From the NCBI GenBank assembly GCA_963725645.1, contig CAVRZD010000005.1:168116-232115 (forward strand): a DNA stretch of 64,000 bases, written 5' to 3'. Shown here piece after piece: positions 36,742 to 47,448 of this stretch. The notes below the pieces were generated by a model. The model was given only the letters and a program-made list of their open reading frames with translations, did no database searches and was not told the DNA's origin. The first letter of the stretch is position 1; every line of letters begins with the position of its first letter. The DNA is from JALYZC01 sp963725645 (lineage in GTDB: Bacteria > Actinomycetota > Thermoleophilia > Solirubrobacterales > Solirubrobacteraceae). A program made the position numbers and the translations under genes.

Positions 36742-36770
36742 ACGATACAAATTATTGAAGCAGCTTTCAA
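36742..36770 (-). promoter_or_regulatory. Promoter for AbiEii: TTGAAA-17-TATCGT
   Basis: On the minus strand a TTGAAA -35 box (36765-36770) and TATCGT -10 box (36742-36747) are 17 bases apart. The -10 ends 6 bases before the GTG at 36735. The region is AT-rich and lies at the very end of the upstream nucleotidyltransferase gene. Confidence 0.6.
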
Positions 36771-37312
36771 CGGCTTGTATTCCTATTTCCGGCTCCGCCG
36801 AGCGCCCGCTCCAGCTTGCTCCGAAGGCTCCTCGGGTCTATCGCCGGGTATCGGAAGAGTGAAGGCTCGATCTGCGCGAACAGCTCCCTGAGGCGATCGC
36901 GCTCCACGAGCCCCTCGCGCAACATCGCATCCACGTCCTCGAGGTCTTGGTCGAAGCCACGCTCGATCTTCGATAGAGCCTGCGAGTAGAAGTCGAAGTG
37001 GCGGACCTGGATCCGGCCCTCGCGGAATACGAGTGGACTGCGCTCGCGCCAACCAGGAAGCTCGGGGACGAAGTCCGGCCGCGAGGCGAGCTCGACGTTC
37101 ACTCCGAGCTCGTCCTTGAGGCGCGCGATCGCACGCAGGAGCTCATCGGCTTCTGGCTCGAGGCGAAGATCGAGATCGACGGTCGTCGGGCGCCAGCCGA
37201 ACAGCACGGCCGTCGCGCCTCCGGTCAGGTACAGCGTGGTTTCCCGGCGGGCCTCGCGCCCGAGCTCGCTCGCGAAGGCCCGGATGCGGTCGGCGTCAAC
37301 GGGCGCCCGCAT
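36767..37312 (-). CDS. DUF6036-like nucleotidyltransferase-fold protein
   Basis: 181 residues. Motif YLTGGATAVLFGWRPTTVDL followed by DLRLEPEADELL matches the nucleotidyltransferase pattern GGx(n)DxD, where the metal-binding pair is D-L-D-L. The C-terminal half is helical and charged. Similar proteins are found in toxin-antitoxin-like pairs with a small upstream partner. The ATG at 37312 is used; the preceding small gene overlaps it by 17 bases. Confidence 0.7.
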   Translation of the reverse strand: MRAPVDADRIRAFASELGREARRETTLYLTGGATAVLFGWRPTTVDLDLRLEPEADELLRAIARLKDELGVNVELASRPDFVPELPGWRERSPLVFREGRIQVRHFDFYSQALSKIERGFDQDLEDVDAMLREGLVERDRLRELFAQIEPSLFRYPAIDPRSLRSKLERALGGAGNRNTSR

Positions 37313-37589
37313 GCTCGGCCGCCCGGGCGAAGCTCGCGATACGGCCGACCATGGCGTTGTAGCGCGCGTGGGCATCCTCTCCATCGCCGGATGCGAGCAG
37401 CTCGTAGAGCTGGTGCAGAGGCGCTTCGACCGCCACGGCAGGGACATCGATTCCGATCGCGCGCAGACGCGGCGAGGCGGCGGCGACGAGCAGGCCTTCC
37501 TGGCTGAGGAGGCCCTTGCTCAGGTCCTCGAGGCCCTTGCTCACGAGTTCCGCCCCCGGCAACCGCCGGTCGATCGGGATTCCGTTCAT
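37296..37589 (-). CDS. 97-residue partner of the nucleotidyltransferase, unknown function
   Basis: 97 residues (MNGIPIDRRLPGAELVSKGL, then EDLSKGLLSQEGLLVAAASP). It is helical with no membrane segment or clear DNA-binding motif. Position and overlap with the next nucleotidyltransferase suggest an antitoxin or cofactor role, but this is inference. I do not recognise the family. Confidence 0.6.
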   Translation of the reverse strand: MNGIPIDRRLPGAELVSKGLEDLSKGLLSQEGLLVAAASPRLRAIGIDVPAVAVEAPLHQLYELLASGDGEDAHARYNAMVGRIASFARAAEHAGAR

Positions 37590-37704
37590 GGGGGGATCGT
37601 AGGGCGAAGGGGGCAGGAGCGCCGAGCGTTCCCTGAGATACTGAGCGGTAGGCCCGCGTCCGGGACGGACGTTAAGGATCGGCTAGGCGCCTCGGCGACC
37701 TTCC

Positions 37705-37729
37705 TCCGACCTGTCGGACGCTGTAGGCT
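37705..37729 (+). promoter_or_regulatory. Candidate promoter with palindrome for the fusion gene
   Basis: TAGGCT (37724-37729) is a -10-like hexamer. A palindrome TCCGAC-CT-GTCGGA (37705-37718) lies in the spacer region, where a regulator could bind. A transcript from here would carry a leader of about 140 bases before the ATG at 37876. Confidence 0.35.
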
Positions 37730-37759
37730 GGGAGTCGTCCCGGGCCGGGCGGCTCCGTG

Positions 37760-37861
37760 CTTGTGCCTGAGACACAAGGTGCGCGCACGTAACCACCAAG
37801 GCGATTCGCCGTAGATGGCGAAGGGTCGTGCCGAGGTGTGTCGCGCGGGCACGGCGTACCC
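37760..37861 (+). promoter_or_regulatory. Structured 5' leader of the epimerase-glycosyltransferase gene
   Basis: Two hairpins are visible: CTTGTG / CACAAG with a 7-base loop (37760-37778), and a compound stem GGGT...GTGCC / GGCAC...ACCC (37823-37861) ending 14 bases before the start codon. No known riboswitch core was recognised. Confidence 0.35.
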
Positions 37862-37875
37862 CCACTTCGTTACGC

Positions 37876-40756
<2,881 letters not shown>

Positions 40757-40838
40757 GCGGGCCCTCGGGGCCGGCGCCCGCGGTCGACCCAGGCTGAAAT
40801 CCGGCGTCTCGACGCGCGACACGGACGTGAGGCCGTAC

Positions 40839-40844
40839 TACACT
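40839..40844 (+). promoter_or_regulatory. -10 element TACACT for the nucleotide-sugar dehydrogenase
   Basis: TACACT (overlapping TACTAC at 40836) would give a leader of about 27 bases before the ATG at 40878. It argues against the upstream GTG at 40827, which precedes the promoter. Confidence 0.45.
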
Positions 40845-40877
40845 GCCGCCTCAGGGGTACCCCGTCGCTTGATCGAA

Positions 40878-42173
40878 ATGGCCGTTCCAACACCCGGACG
40901 AGACAACGGGCAGGCTGCGAAGCCCACGACCGTGGGGGTCGTCGGGCTCGGCTACGTCGGCCTTCCCCTGGCGGTGGCCTTCGCGGAGGCGGGCTGCGAC
41001 GTCATCGGCGTCGACGTCGACACGCGCACGGTCGAGGCGATCAATGCCGGCGAATCCCACATCGAGGACGTGCCCTCGGCGCTCCTGCGTGCGGTTGCGC
41101 CCAGGCTTCGCGCCACAACCCACTACTCGCGGCTTGCACGCGCGGACGCGGTGCTTTTGTGCCTGCCGACCCCGCTGAGTCCGAATCGGGAGCCGGATCT
41201 CGCACCGCTGTTGGACGCGATCCACGCGCTCGCCACCGTGGTCCAGGCCGGCCAGCTCGTCGTGCTGGAGAGCACCACGTATCCCGGCACCACCCGCGAG
41301 CGCCTCGTGCCCCTGCTGGAGGAGTCCGGCCTCGGTGCCGGCAGGGACTTCCACGTGGCCTTCTCGCCCGAACGCGTGGACCCGGGGCGCACGGACCACA
41401 CGATGCGGACCACACCGAAGGTCGTCGGCGGGCTCACCGACGCCTGTGGCGATCGCGCCGAGGAGCTCTATCGGCTCGTCTGCGACGAGGTCGTGCGCGT
41501 CGGCAGCCCCGAGGCCGCCGAGCTCACCAAGCTGCTCGAGAACATTTTCCGCTCGGTCAACATCGCGCTGGTCAACGAGCTCGCGATCCTCGCCGACCGG
41601 ATGGGCATCGACATCTGGGAGGTCGTCGACGCAGCTGCCACCAAGCCCTACGGCTTCATGCGGTTCGACCCGGGCCCGGGCATGGGAGGGCATTGCCTTC
41701 CGGTCGACCCGTTCTACCTCGCCTGGCGGGCCCGCGAATTCGACATGCCCGCGGAATTCATCGAGCTGGCCGGGAAGGTGAACCAGCAGATGCCCTACCA
41801 CTGCCTGGGCAAGATCCAACGCGTGCTGGACTCGCACGGCAAGCCCACGCGCGGGTCGCGCATCCTGATCGTCGGCGTCTCCTACAAGGCCGGCATCGGC
41901 GACGTGCGCGAGTCGCCCGCCCTGAAGATCATCAGCCTTCTCGCCGCTCGCGGGGCCGATGTCTACTACCACGATCCGTACGTTCCCGAGCTTCCCGGGC
42001 TCGGGTTGCGCTCTCTCCAGTTCGAGTCCGCCCTGGCCGGCCCGGACCTGGTCGTCATCGTGACGGCCCACCCGGATCTCGACCTACGCTCGGTCATCGA
42101 GGCCGACGCGCCGGTGGTGGACCTGCGCGGCGTTACCCGCGGCGTCGCCGCGGGCAACGTGGTGCGGCTGTAG
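40878..42173 (+). CDS. Nucleotide-sugar dehydrogenase (UDP-glucose / UDP-ManNAc dehydrogenase family)
   Basis: 431 residues. It oxidises a UDP-sugar C6 alcohol to the acid in two NAD-dependent steps. NAD site: VGVVGLGYVGLPLAVAFAEA; central motifs: FSPERVDPGRTDHT and AELTKLLENIFRSVNIALVN; catalytic cysteine in GPGMGGHCLPVDPFYLAWRA; C-terminal SYKAGIGDVRESPALKII. The exact sugar is not determinable. The product would feed surface polysaccharide made by the genes on either side. Confidence 0.93.
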   Translation: MAVPTPGRDNGQAAKPTTVGVVGLGYVGLPLAVAFAEAGCDVIGVDVDTRTVEAINAGESHIEDVPSALLRAVAPRLRATTHYSRLARADAVLLCLPTPLSPNREPDLAPLLDAIHALATVVQAGQLVVLESTTYPGTTRERLVPLLEESGLGAGRDFHVAFSPERVDPGRTDHTMRTTPKVVGGLTDACGDRAEELYRLVCDEVVRVGSPEAAELTKLLENIFRSVNIALVNELAILADRMGIDIWEVVDAAATKPYGFMRFDPGPGMGGHCLPVDPFYLAWRAREFDMPAEFIELAGKVNQQMPYHCLGKIQRVLDSHGKPTRGSRILIVGVSYKAGIGDVRESPALKIISLLAARGADVYYHDPYVPELPGLGLRSLQFESALAGPDLVVIVTAHPDLDLRSVIEADAPVVDLRGVTRGVAAGNVVRL

Positions 42174-42241
42174 CTCGCTGAGGCTCGCGGGTACGAGGCG
42201 GCTTGCCGGTGTCCGAGGCGCCGCGCAGCCGCCGCGGCTCG

Positions 42242-43022
42242 CTACTGAGGTCGCCAGCCGCGGCTCTCGATCCACTCGCGGCCGAGCCGCAGGATGAGCA
42301 GCAGCGTCACGCCGGCGATTGCGAGCACGCCGATCGCCACCGCGGCCCGGCGTGGACCCTGGGATCCGGTCGAGCGGGGGGACGACCGACGCGGCCTGAC
42401 GCGCCACGCGAGCCGGCACCCGCGCCGCGGGATCGGCCGCGTGGGGCGGGTCGTTCCCCGGTGCGCCTGCCCGGTTCCTCGCGCCCCCATCCGTGGAGGG
42501 GGCGGGATCCGAGGTCTCGACGCGCGCCGCAAGCGTGAGGGTCCCGCCCGCTCCGCAGCCCGGCCCCGCGGCCGCTGCGCGCACCAGGTGGCTCACGGCG
42601 CCGCTCTCGGTCCGCTCGACATGGGCGGTCGACACCGCCAGCCGGCGCGCCACCACCTCGAAGGCCTGTGGCTGGTGGCCCGCGAGCCCGTAGCGCATGA
42701 CCAGGACCCGGCGCTCGAATGCGCCGAGCACTCCGAAGCAGCGTTGCAGCCGCGCCACGCGCCGGCGCTTCGCCGGGGGCGGGATCGCCCGCGCTCGTTC
42801 GGTCTGCGCCGACGGACCGCGCCCGGTGGGATCGGGCGATGACGCCGCGGACGCGGTTGGTGCGGTGTCGCCGGAGCCTCCCGGGCCCGAGTCTCCCTGG
42901 CCCGTGGGGTCGGCGGAGGATTGCGACGTGCCCGGACTCCCCGACGACGGCGCGCCGACGGCGGACGACACCTCGGGGGGGGACTGACTCCCTACGCACA
43001 AGAATCCGGTGATCTTTCCCAC
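42242..43022 (-). CDS. Sigma-region-4-like HTH protein with C-terminal membrane helix, one frameshift
   Basis: A Ser/Pro/Gly-rich N-terminus leads to a sigma-70 region 4-like segment (LGAFERRVLVMRYGLAGHQP, then VVARRLAVSTAHVERTE). After a disordered stretch, another frame gives a membrane helix (AVAIGVLAIAGVTLLLIL) and WIESRGWRPQ. One inserted base near 42345-42375 explains the change. Similar sigma-like membrane proteins occur in Solirubrobacterales (family recollection, not searched). The start (GTG 43022 or TTG 43001) is unclear. It is divergent from the Pro-rich protein gene at 43042. Confidence 0.6.
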
Positions 43023-43029
43023 AAACGGG

Positions 43030-43035
43030 TACGTT
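43030..43035 (+). promoter_or_regulatory. -10 element TACGTT for the Pro/Val-rich protein
   Basis: TACGTT ends 6 bases before the ATG at 43042 (leaderless spacing). Confidence 0.45.
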
Positions 43036-43041
43036 CTTCCC

Positions 43042-43419
43042 ATGGGCCCGGCAGGGGTCGTGCGGTTCGTGATTCTGATGACGGCGGTGTCCGTCGCGGT
43101 CTTCCGGGTCGTGGGCGTGGGCACCGGTCCGAGCGTGGCCTCGACGCGAGTTTCACTGCCACCCGTCCCGCCGGTTCAGGTTCCGTCAACGCCGAGCGTG
43201 CCGGTGCCCCAGGTCTCGTTGCCGCCGAGCGTGCCGGTACCCCAGGTCAACCCTCAGTCGGTGCCGGACGTGTCGTCGATACGGGCCGGCGGCGCCGGCT
43301 GGGTACTGTGCCCACCATGTCGGAGTGGTTCCTCACGTTCGGCCTGGCCGCCGTCGATCCCGAGCGCCGGCTGGTCATCGGGGCGATCCCCGCGGACCAC
43401 AGCGACGTCGGCGCACTGA
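43042..43419 (+). CDS. Pro/Val-rich secreted or membrane-anchored protein, 3' part doubtful
   Basis: It starts MGPAGVVRFVILMTAVSVAV, a signal/anchor helix, then runs into Pro/Val repeats (SVPVPQVSLPPSVPVPQV). The style matches the N-terminal part of the protein at 54925. From about residue 93 on it overlaps the phosphatase gene in another frame and the text is not convincing. Either the real end is lost by a deletion or frameshift, or this is a short remnant. Confidence 0.45.
   Translation: MGPAGVVRFVILMTAVSVAVFRVVGVGTGPSVASTRVSLPPVPPVQVPSTPSVPVPQVSLPPSVPVPQVNPQSVPDVSSIRAGGAGWVLCPPCRSGSSRSAWPPSIPSAGWSSGRSPRTTATSAH
43304..43309 (+). promoter_or_regulatory. -10 element TACTGT for the phosphatase
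   Basis: TACTGT ends 7 bases before the ATG at 43317, giving a leaderless start inside the previous reading frame. Confidence 0.5.
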
Positions 43420-43838
43420 GCGAGCGCGGCATCGACGTGGTGGTCAACCTTTGCGAGGACGGTGAGTACCCGGTCGGGGCGCGCATCGACGTCGAGGCCG
43501 CGCTCGGGCGCGCCGGCATCGAAGAGCATCGCCTGCCCTTCACCGATCACGCGGGTCTGGGCAGTACCGAGCTCGACGACGCGGTCGCCGAGGTGCTGCG
43601 CCAGCTGGACTCCGGCCGGCGCGTGTACCTGCACTGTCGCGCCGGCCAGCAGCGATCTGCGGCCGTGGCGACCGGTGCGCTGGCGCTACGCGATGGCGTG
43701 AGCCTGGAGGATGCGCTGGGGGCGATCCAGCAGTTCAAGCCGGACGCGCTGCCGCTGGAGCACCAATGGCTGGATCTCGAGGTCTGGTACCGCCAACGGA
43801 CCAGGGACCGGGATCCGGCGGACGAACGCTCGGGCTGA
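43317..43838 (+). CDS. Dual-specificity / tyrosine phosphatase (cysteine-based)
   Basis: 173 residues. The P-loop is HCRAGQQRS (H106-C107 to R113-S114), fitting HCx5R(S/T). The general acid may be the Asp of PFTDHAG about 30 residues before. Family members dephosphorylate Tyr or Ser/Thr residues, and some act on polysaccharide tyrosine kinases. The neighbouring minus-strand gene is such a kinase (Wzc-like), so it may be the target; this is inference from position. Confidence 0.83.
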   Translation: MSEWFLTFGLAAVDPERRLVIGAIPADHSDVGALSERGIDVVVNLCEDGEYPVGARIDVEAALGRAGIEEHRLPFTDHAGLGSTELDDAVAEVLRQLDSGRRVYLHCRAGQQRSAAVATGALALRDGVSLEDALGAIQQFKPDALPLEHQWLDLEVWYRQRTRDRDPADERSG

Positions 43839-43842
43839 CGAC

Positions 43843-44820
43843 CTACGGCGCGATGCGCTCGCGGTCGGGCTCCTCCTCCGACGCGCGGCCGGACGCATAC
43901 GCGCCCGCATAGCCGTAGCCGTAGCCGTAGTAGCCCTCGCCACGACGCGACTTCACCCGGTTGGCCACGACGCCCAGGACCGGGGCCCCGAGCCGGTGCA
44001 GCTGATCGCGAAGGTGCGCCGCGGCATCCCTGGACTCGCGACCCACGTCGGAAACCAGGACGACGCCGCTGACGCAGGCCATGAGCGGGATGGCGTCGGC
44101 GACGACCGCGGTCGGCGGGGTGTCGATGACCACCAGGTCGTAGATCGAGGAGAGATCGTCGAGGAGCTCCTTCATCCGGTCGCTCTCGAGCAGTTCGGCG
44201 GCGTTCGGCGGGTCAGCGCCGGCGACGATCACGTCGAGCGTCTTTGCGCCGTGGCCGTTGTCCGGGTCGCCGAGGGGCACCTGTTGGATGACCTCGTCCA
44301 GGCCGATCCCGTGAGTGAGGACCTCGGCCAGTCCCGGCATCGACCTCAGCCCGTGCTCGTGCGCCAGAGGGGCCGCCGCAGGTCGGCCTCCAGCAGCAGC
44401 ACGCGGATCGAGGAGCCGCTCGCCCCGGTCGAGGCCAGGTACTGGGCGACCGTGGTCTTCCCCTCCCCCGGGGCCACCGAGGTAACGATCAGCGTGCGCA
44501 GTTGGCGGTCCACGTTGAAGTAGCGCAGACGCGCCCGCAGCATGCGGAAGATCTCGGCTTCCGTGAACGGAAGCTCGCGCGTGAAGGGATGCAGGCCTCC
44601 GTCGCCCGAGCTGGAGGAGAGCGCCTTGCTCTCCGGTACCGCGGCCAGCACGGGCAGCCCGTACACCTCCTCGAGCTCGCCGACGTCCCTGATCCGCCGG
44701 TCCAGGCGCTCGAACAGGAACGCCAGGCCCACGCCGAGCAGCAGGCCTAGGACGAGGCCGAGGATCGCGTTGCGGGTGGTCTTCGGCGAGGAGGGCGAAG
44801 AGGGCACCTTCGCCGGCTCA
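43843..44820 (-). pseudogene. Wzc/CpsD-like polysaccharide tyrosine kinase, N-terminus missing, one frameshift
   Basis: The visible part begins near VPSSPSSPKTTRN, then one membrane helix (AILGLVLGLLLGVGLAFLFE), the kinase Walker A VTSVAPGEGKTTVAQYLA, Walker A' LLLEADLRRP, Walker B YDLVVIDTPP, and a Tyr-rich tail (GYYGYGYGYAGAYASG) as in BY-kinases. The first membrane helix and Wzz domain (about 250 residues) are absent. A frame change near 44362 fits one lost base (RRPLLAHEHGL). The 5' end is cut at about 44820 where a plus-strand fragment begins. Confidence 0.82.
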
Positions 44821-45167
44821 TCGGGATCAACAGCACGCCGTGGATCCAGTCGACGCTGCGCACGCTGGCGCGCCAGCGGCGGATCAGCACCCCGCGCGGT
44901 GGGGCGCTGCCGCTGCACTACACCGAGTTCGGCTACCAGTCGGCGGGGCGCTACAAGATGCCGGAGTCAAAGCGGCGGGTGTGGGCGTTGAAGGCGATGC
45001 AGCTGGTGGCGCGCTTCAAGGTCAAGGAGATGCTCTGGTACCAGCTCGTCCACAACGGGAACTCCTTCGGCGACGTGTGGGACTCCGGACTGGTCTCCCA
45101 GACCGGCGTCCGCGACCCCACCTATCTCAACCTGCAGCGCAACCGGCGCTCGTACGCCGGGTTCTGA
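44820..45167 (+). pseudogene. C-terminal fragment of a glycoside hydrolase-like (TIM-barrel) protein
   Basis: 115 codons with no start of their own. The text (STPWIQSTLRTLARQRRIST, LHYTEFGYQSAGRYKMPE, VKEMLWYQLVHNGNSFGDVW, DSGLVSQTGVRDPTYLNL) resembles the last strands of a clan GH-A glycosidase, where TEFG would hold the catalytic nucleophile Glu. The 5' portion is missing; the left edge meets the truncated Wzc-like gene. It keeps its natural stop at 45165-45167. Confidence 0.65.
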
Positions 45168-45171
45168 GCGC

Positions 45172-45963
45172 TCACTCTCTGATCAGGGCACCGTGGAGGA
45201 ACGTATAGCGCCGGCCCGCGAAATCGATGGGAGGCTGCGAGACCCGACGCAGTACCGCGCGCGGCTCACCTACCGGAACCAATCCATGATTGGCCGCGCG
45301 CTCCACGAGAGCCGAGATCTCAGCAGCACTGAAGATCGTCCATGGAAGACCGAAAAGTGGGGTGTCGCTGGTATCAAGCTTCTCGGGCCAGTAGTCCGTT
45401 GAGAACAAGAACGCTCCCCGGGGCTGCAGGAGGCGAGAGAGTTCGCAGAACAATCGATCTTGGTCAACTCCGTGTTCGATCACGCTTATTGCCGTGATCG
45501 CAGCAAAATGATGATCAGGCCAATCGGTTTGGGTTAGATCTCCCACGCGGTAATCGACGGCGCCGGCTCTGGGCATTTTGCGAACACGCTCGTCGAGATC
45601 GATACCGCATACGTGTCGGTAGCCGAGACTTGCCAAAGCAGGAGGTACGGCGGAGGCAAAGCTCCCGACATCGAGGATCGGTTCATTCGTCGTCGCAAGC
45701 GCTGCGACGGCGTCGATGGTGCGCAGGACGTCCCAGCTCTTCAGAGGATCGGGACGTAGGTCCTCGATAGGGGATCCCATGAGTCGGAGGAGCACGGACC
45801 GGGCACGCGCGAGAACTCGCGGTGACGAGAGAAGTCGCCGGCGATGGAGCTCGCTGGCGGCAGACGTAATCTGATCGTTGCTCTGGAGTACCGAGAACTC
45901 GAGCTGCCCGCCCGAAGCAAGGGGAGTGATACGACGTCTCCCACGGCCGCGACGCGAACTCAC
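45172..45963 (-). CDS. Class I SAM-dependent methyltransferase, lower GC
   Basis: 263 residues. Motif I region is PILDVGSFASAVPPALASLG (Gly-poor), then HVCGIDLDERV, a DYRVGDLTQTDWPDHHFAAI segment and AISVIEHGVDQDRLFCELSR. The acceptor is unknown. The DNA is clearly less GC-rich and uses codons rare elsewhere in the window, so it looks acquired. It directly follows the truncated gene fragments at 43843-45167. Confidence 0.8.
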   Translation of the reverse strand: MSSRRGRGRRRITPLASGGQLEFSVLQSNDQITSAASELHRRRLLSSPRVLARARSVLLRLMGSPIEDLRPDPLKSWDVLRTIDAVAALATTNEPILDVGSFASAVPPALASLGYRHVCGIDLDERVRKMPRAGAVDYRVGDLTQTDWPDHHFAAITAISVIEHGVDQDRLFCELSRLLQPRGAFLFSTDYWPEKLDTSDTPLFGLPWTIFSAAEISALVERAANHGLVPVGEPRAVLRRVSQPPIDFAGRRYTFLHGALIRE

Positions 45964-45993
45964 GATGCCCCGATTATGGCGTTCTGAGCGGGC

Positions 45994-46368
45994 TCAGCCG
46001 GGCTGAGGGATCGCGGCGCGGCGCCGGTCCTGACCGCTGCGCCGGTCTCGGCCGGACCGCCGATCGGGCGGGCCGCGGCGGCGTTCGGGCGAATGGGCTC
46101 GCAGGTCGGGAAGGCCAGTGCGTCGATCGGCGATGCCGCTGCGCCGGTCCGAGCCGGTGCGCCGGTCCTTGCCGCCGCGCCGGTCGCGCCCGCTGCGGCG
46201 GTCGTCCTCCGGCGCGCGCCAGCGGCCGCCGTTGGTGCGGCGGACCAGGACGGCCAGCCCGGCGATCAGGGCCAGCAGGACGACTGCCCACGCGATCAGG
46301 ACGACCGCGATCGTCGATGTCGCGGAAGGCATCGGCCACTGCTCCCAGGACTCGGGACGCAGGCCCAT
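45994..46368 (-). CDS. Small membrane protein with basic DRR repeats
   Basis: 124 residues. One membrane helix (TIAVVLIAWAVVLLALIAGL) is followed by about 75 residues of charged repeats built on DRRSG / RDRRGG / PDRRSG. The tail is strongly basic and cytoplasmic if the N-terminus is outside. The ATG at 46368 is supported by ACCGT-type -10 five bases upstream. The upstream EamA gene is in the same frame but separate (see rejected items). No function is recognised; nucleic-acid or polyanion binding is possible. Confidence 0.65.
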   Translation of the reverse strand: MGLRPESWEQWPMPSATSTIAVVLIAWAVVLLALIAGLAVLVRRTNGGRWRAPEDDRRSGRDRRGGKDRRTGSDRRSGIADRRTGLPDLRAHSPERRRGPPDRRSGRDRRSGQDRRRAAIPQPG

Positions 46369-46373
46369 GGGAC

Positions 46374-46379
46374 ACGGTA
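46374..46379 (-). promoter_or_regulatory. -10 element TACCGT for the DRR-repeat protein
   Basis: On the minus strand TACCGT ends 5 bases before the ATG at 46368. Confidence 0.45.
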
Positions 46380-46408
46380 ACCCGTGGCCGGATCGCCTGT
46401 CCACCGGA

Positions 46409-46432
46409 ATGCGGACCGAGCTTGGTCCGCAT
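46409..46432. repeat. 24-base palindrome ATGCGGACC-GAGCTT-GGTCCGCAT
   Basis: Nine-base perfect arms flank a 6-base centre that is itself almost symmetric. It lies upstream of the DRR-repeat gene (about 30 bases before its -10) and after the EamA stop, so it could be an operator or a terminator stem. A third half-copy GCGGACC follows at once. Confidence 0.6.
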
Positions 46433-46469
46433 GCGGACCGGGGGTGGCGCGGCCGCTCGGCGCCGCGCG

Positions 46470-47448
46470 TCAGGTCCGCGTGGTGACCCGCGACCCGCGC
46501 TCGCCCGGGTCCGTGGCGTCCGGCGATGCGTCGCCGCGCGCGCCGGCGCGGTCGGGGCCCTCGCCGGTCTCGGTCGGCGGCGGTTGGCGGCTCGCCGGAC
46601 GTGAAGGACTGGACGATCCGGGAGCTGGCCAGCAGGAACGAGCCGGCCGCGACGATCAGCAGCCCGACCAGCAGCACGACGCCGCCGAGCGGGGTCGAGT
46701 CCCAGGACTCGCCGACCAGCACCGGCGCGAGCAGCACCGGCACGAGCAGCTGGATGACGAACACGAGCGGGGCCACCTCGGTCGCCCCGCGCGACTGCAG
46801 TGCCGTCATCTCGCTGGCCGTCCCGAGTCCCGCCGCCAGCCCGGTGGCGGCCGCCCAGCCGATGATCCCGGTCCAGTCGCCGGTGCTCAGCGCATCGGAG
46901 AGCAGCTTGGTCGAGATGCCGCTCCAGGCGAACGCGAGCCCGGCGCTGATCGCGACCGGCAGGCCGGTGGTTCGGCGAATGCGGCTGAGCAGGTAGGGGA
47001 GGAGGGCGAGCACGCCCAGCGCGCTGAGGATGACCGTCAGCGTTCCGGCCCCCGCATCGTGCTCGCTGCGCGCCGGCGACGCGAGCGTGAGCAGGACGAC
47101 GCCGGCGATGATCGCCACGACGCTGATGATCTCCCGGTGCCCGACCGGCTCGTGCAGGTGATGGGCGCCGATCAGCAGCAGCAGGAGCAGCCCGGCGGCG
47201 AGGCAGGGCTGGACGACAGTGAGCGGCGCCAGCAGGAGCGCCACGGTCTGCAGCGGCCAGCCGAGGAAGTTCATCGCCGCGCCGGCGAGCCAGCGCGGCC
47301 GGCGCAGCAGGCGCAGCAGCAGCGACAGGCGCAGCCCGTGCTCCTCCGGGACCTCGCGGGCCTCCATCGCCTGGAGCGCGATCGCGAGGTTGTACGCTGC
47401 CGACGCCGCGACCGCGGCCAGCATGCCGAGGAGGAGCTCACCGTTCAT
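46470..47448 (-). CDS. EamA/DMT-family membrane transporter, one frameshift near the end
   Basis: About 325 residues with ten membrane helices (LLGMLAAVAASAAYNLAIAL, PLTVVQPCLAAGLLLLLLI, IISVVAIIAGVVLLTLA, PVLLAPVLVGESW). This drug/metabolite-type transporter group is related to magnesium-transporter NIPA-like and EamA proteins; the substrate is unknown. Near 46585 one inserted base shifts the frame; the other frame continues with an acidic tail (PPTETGEGPDRAGARGDASP) and stops at 46470-46472. Its ATG overlaps the divergent deacetylase ATG. Confidence 0.75.

Noticed and set aside
37590..37875. Known riboswitch (cyclic di-GMP or cyclic di-AMP type)
   Set aside because: Hairpins exist but the conserved cores of those classes were not found.
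43009..43419. Full-length Pro-rich protein starting at 43009
   Set aside because: The start at 43009 precedes the -10 site, and its C-terminal part overlaps the phosphatase with non-protein-like text.
46409..46432. Rho-independent terminator
   Set aside because: No T-run follows on either strand, and it lies just upstream of a -10; kept as a palindrome of unknown role.
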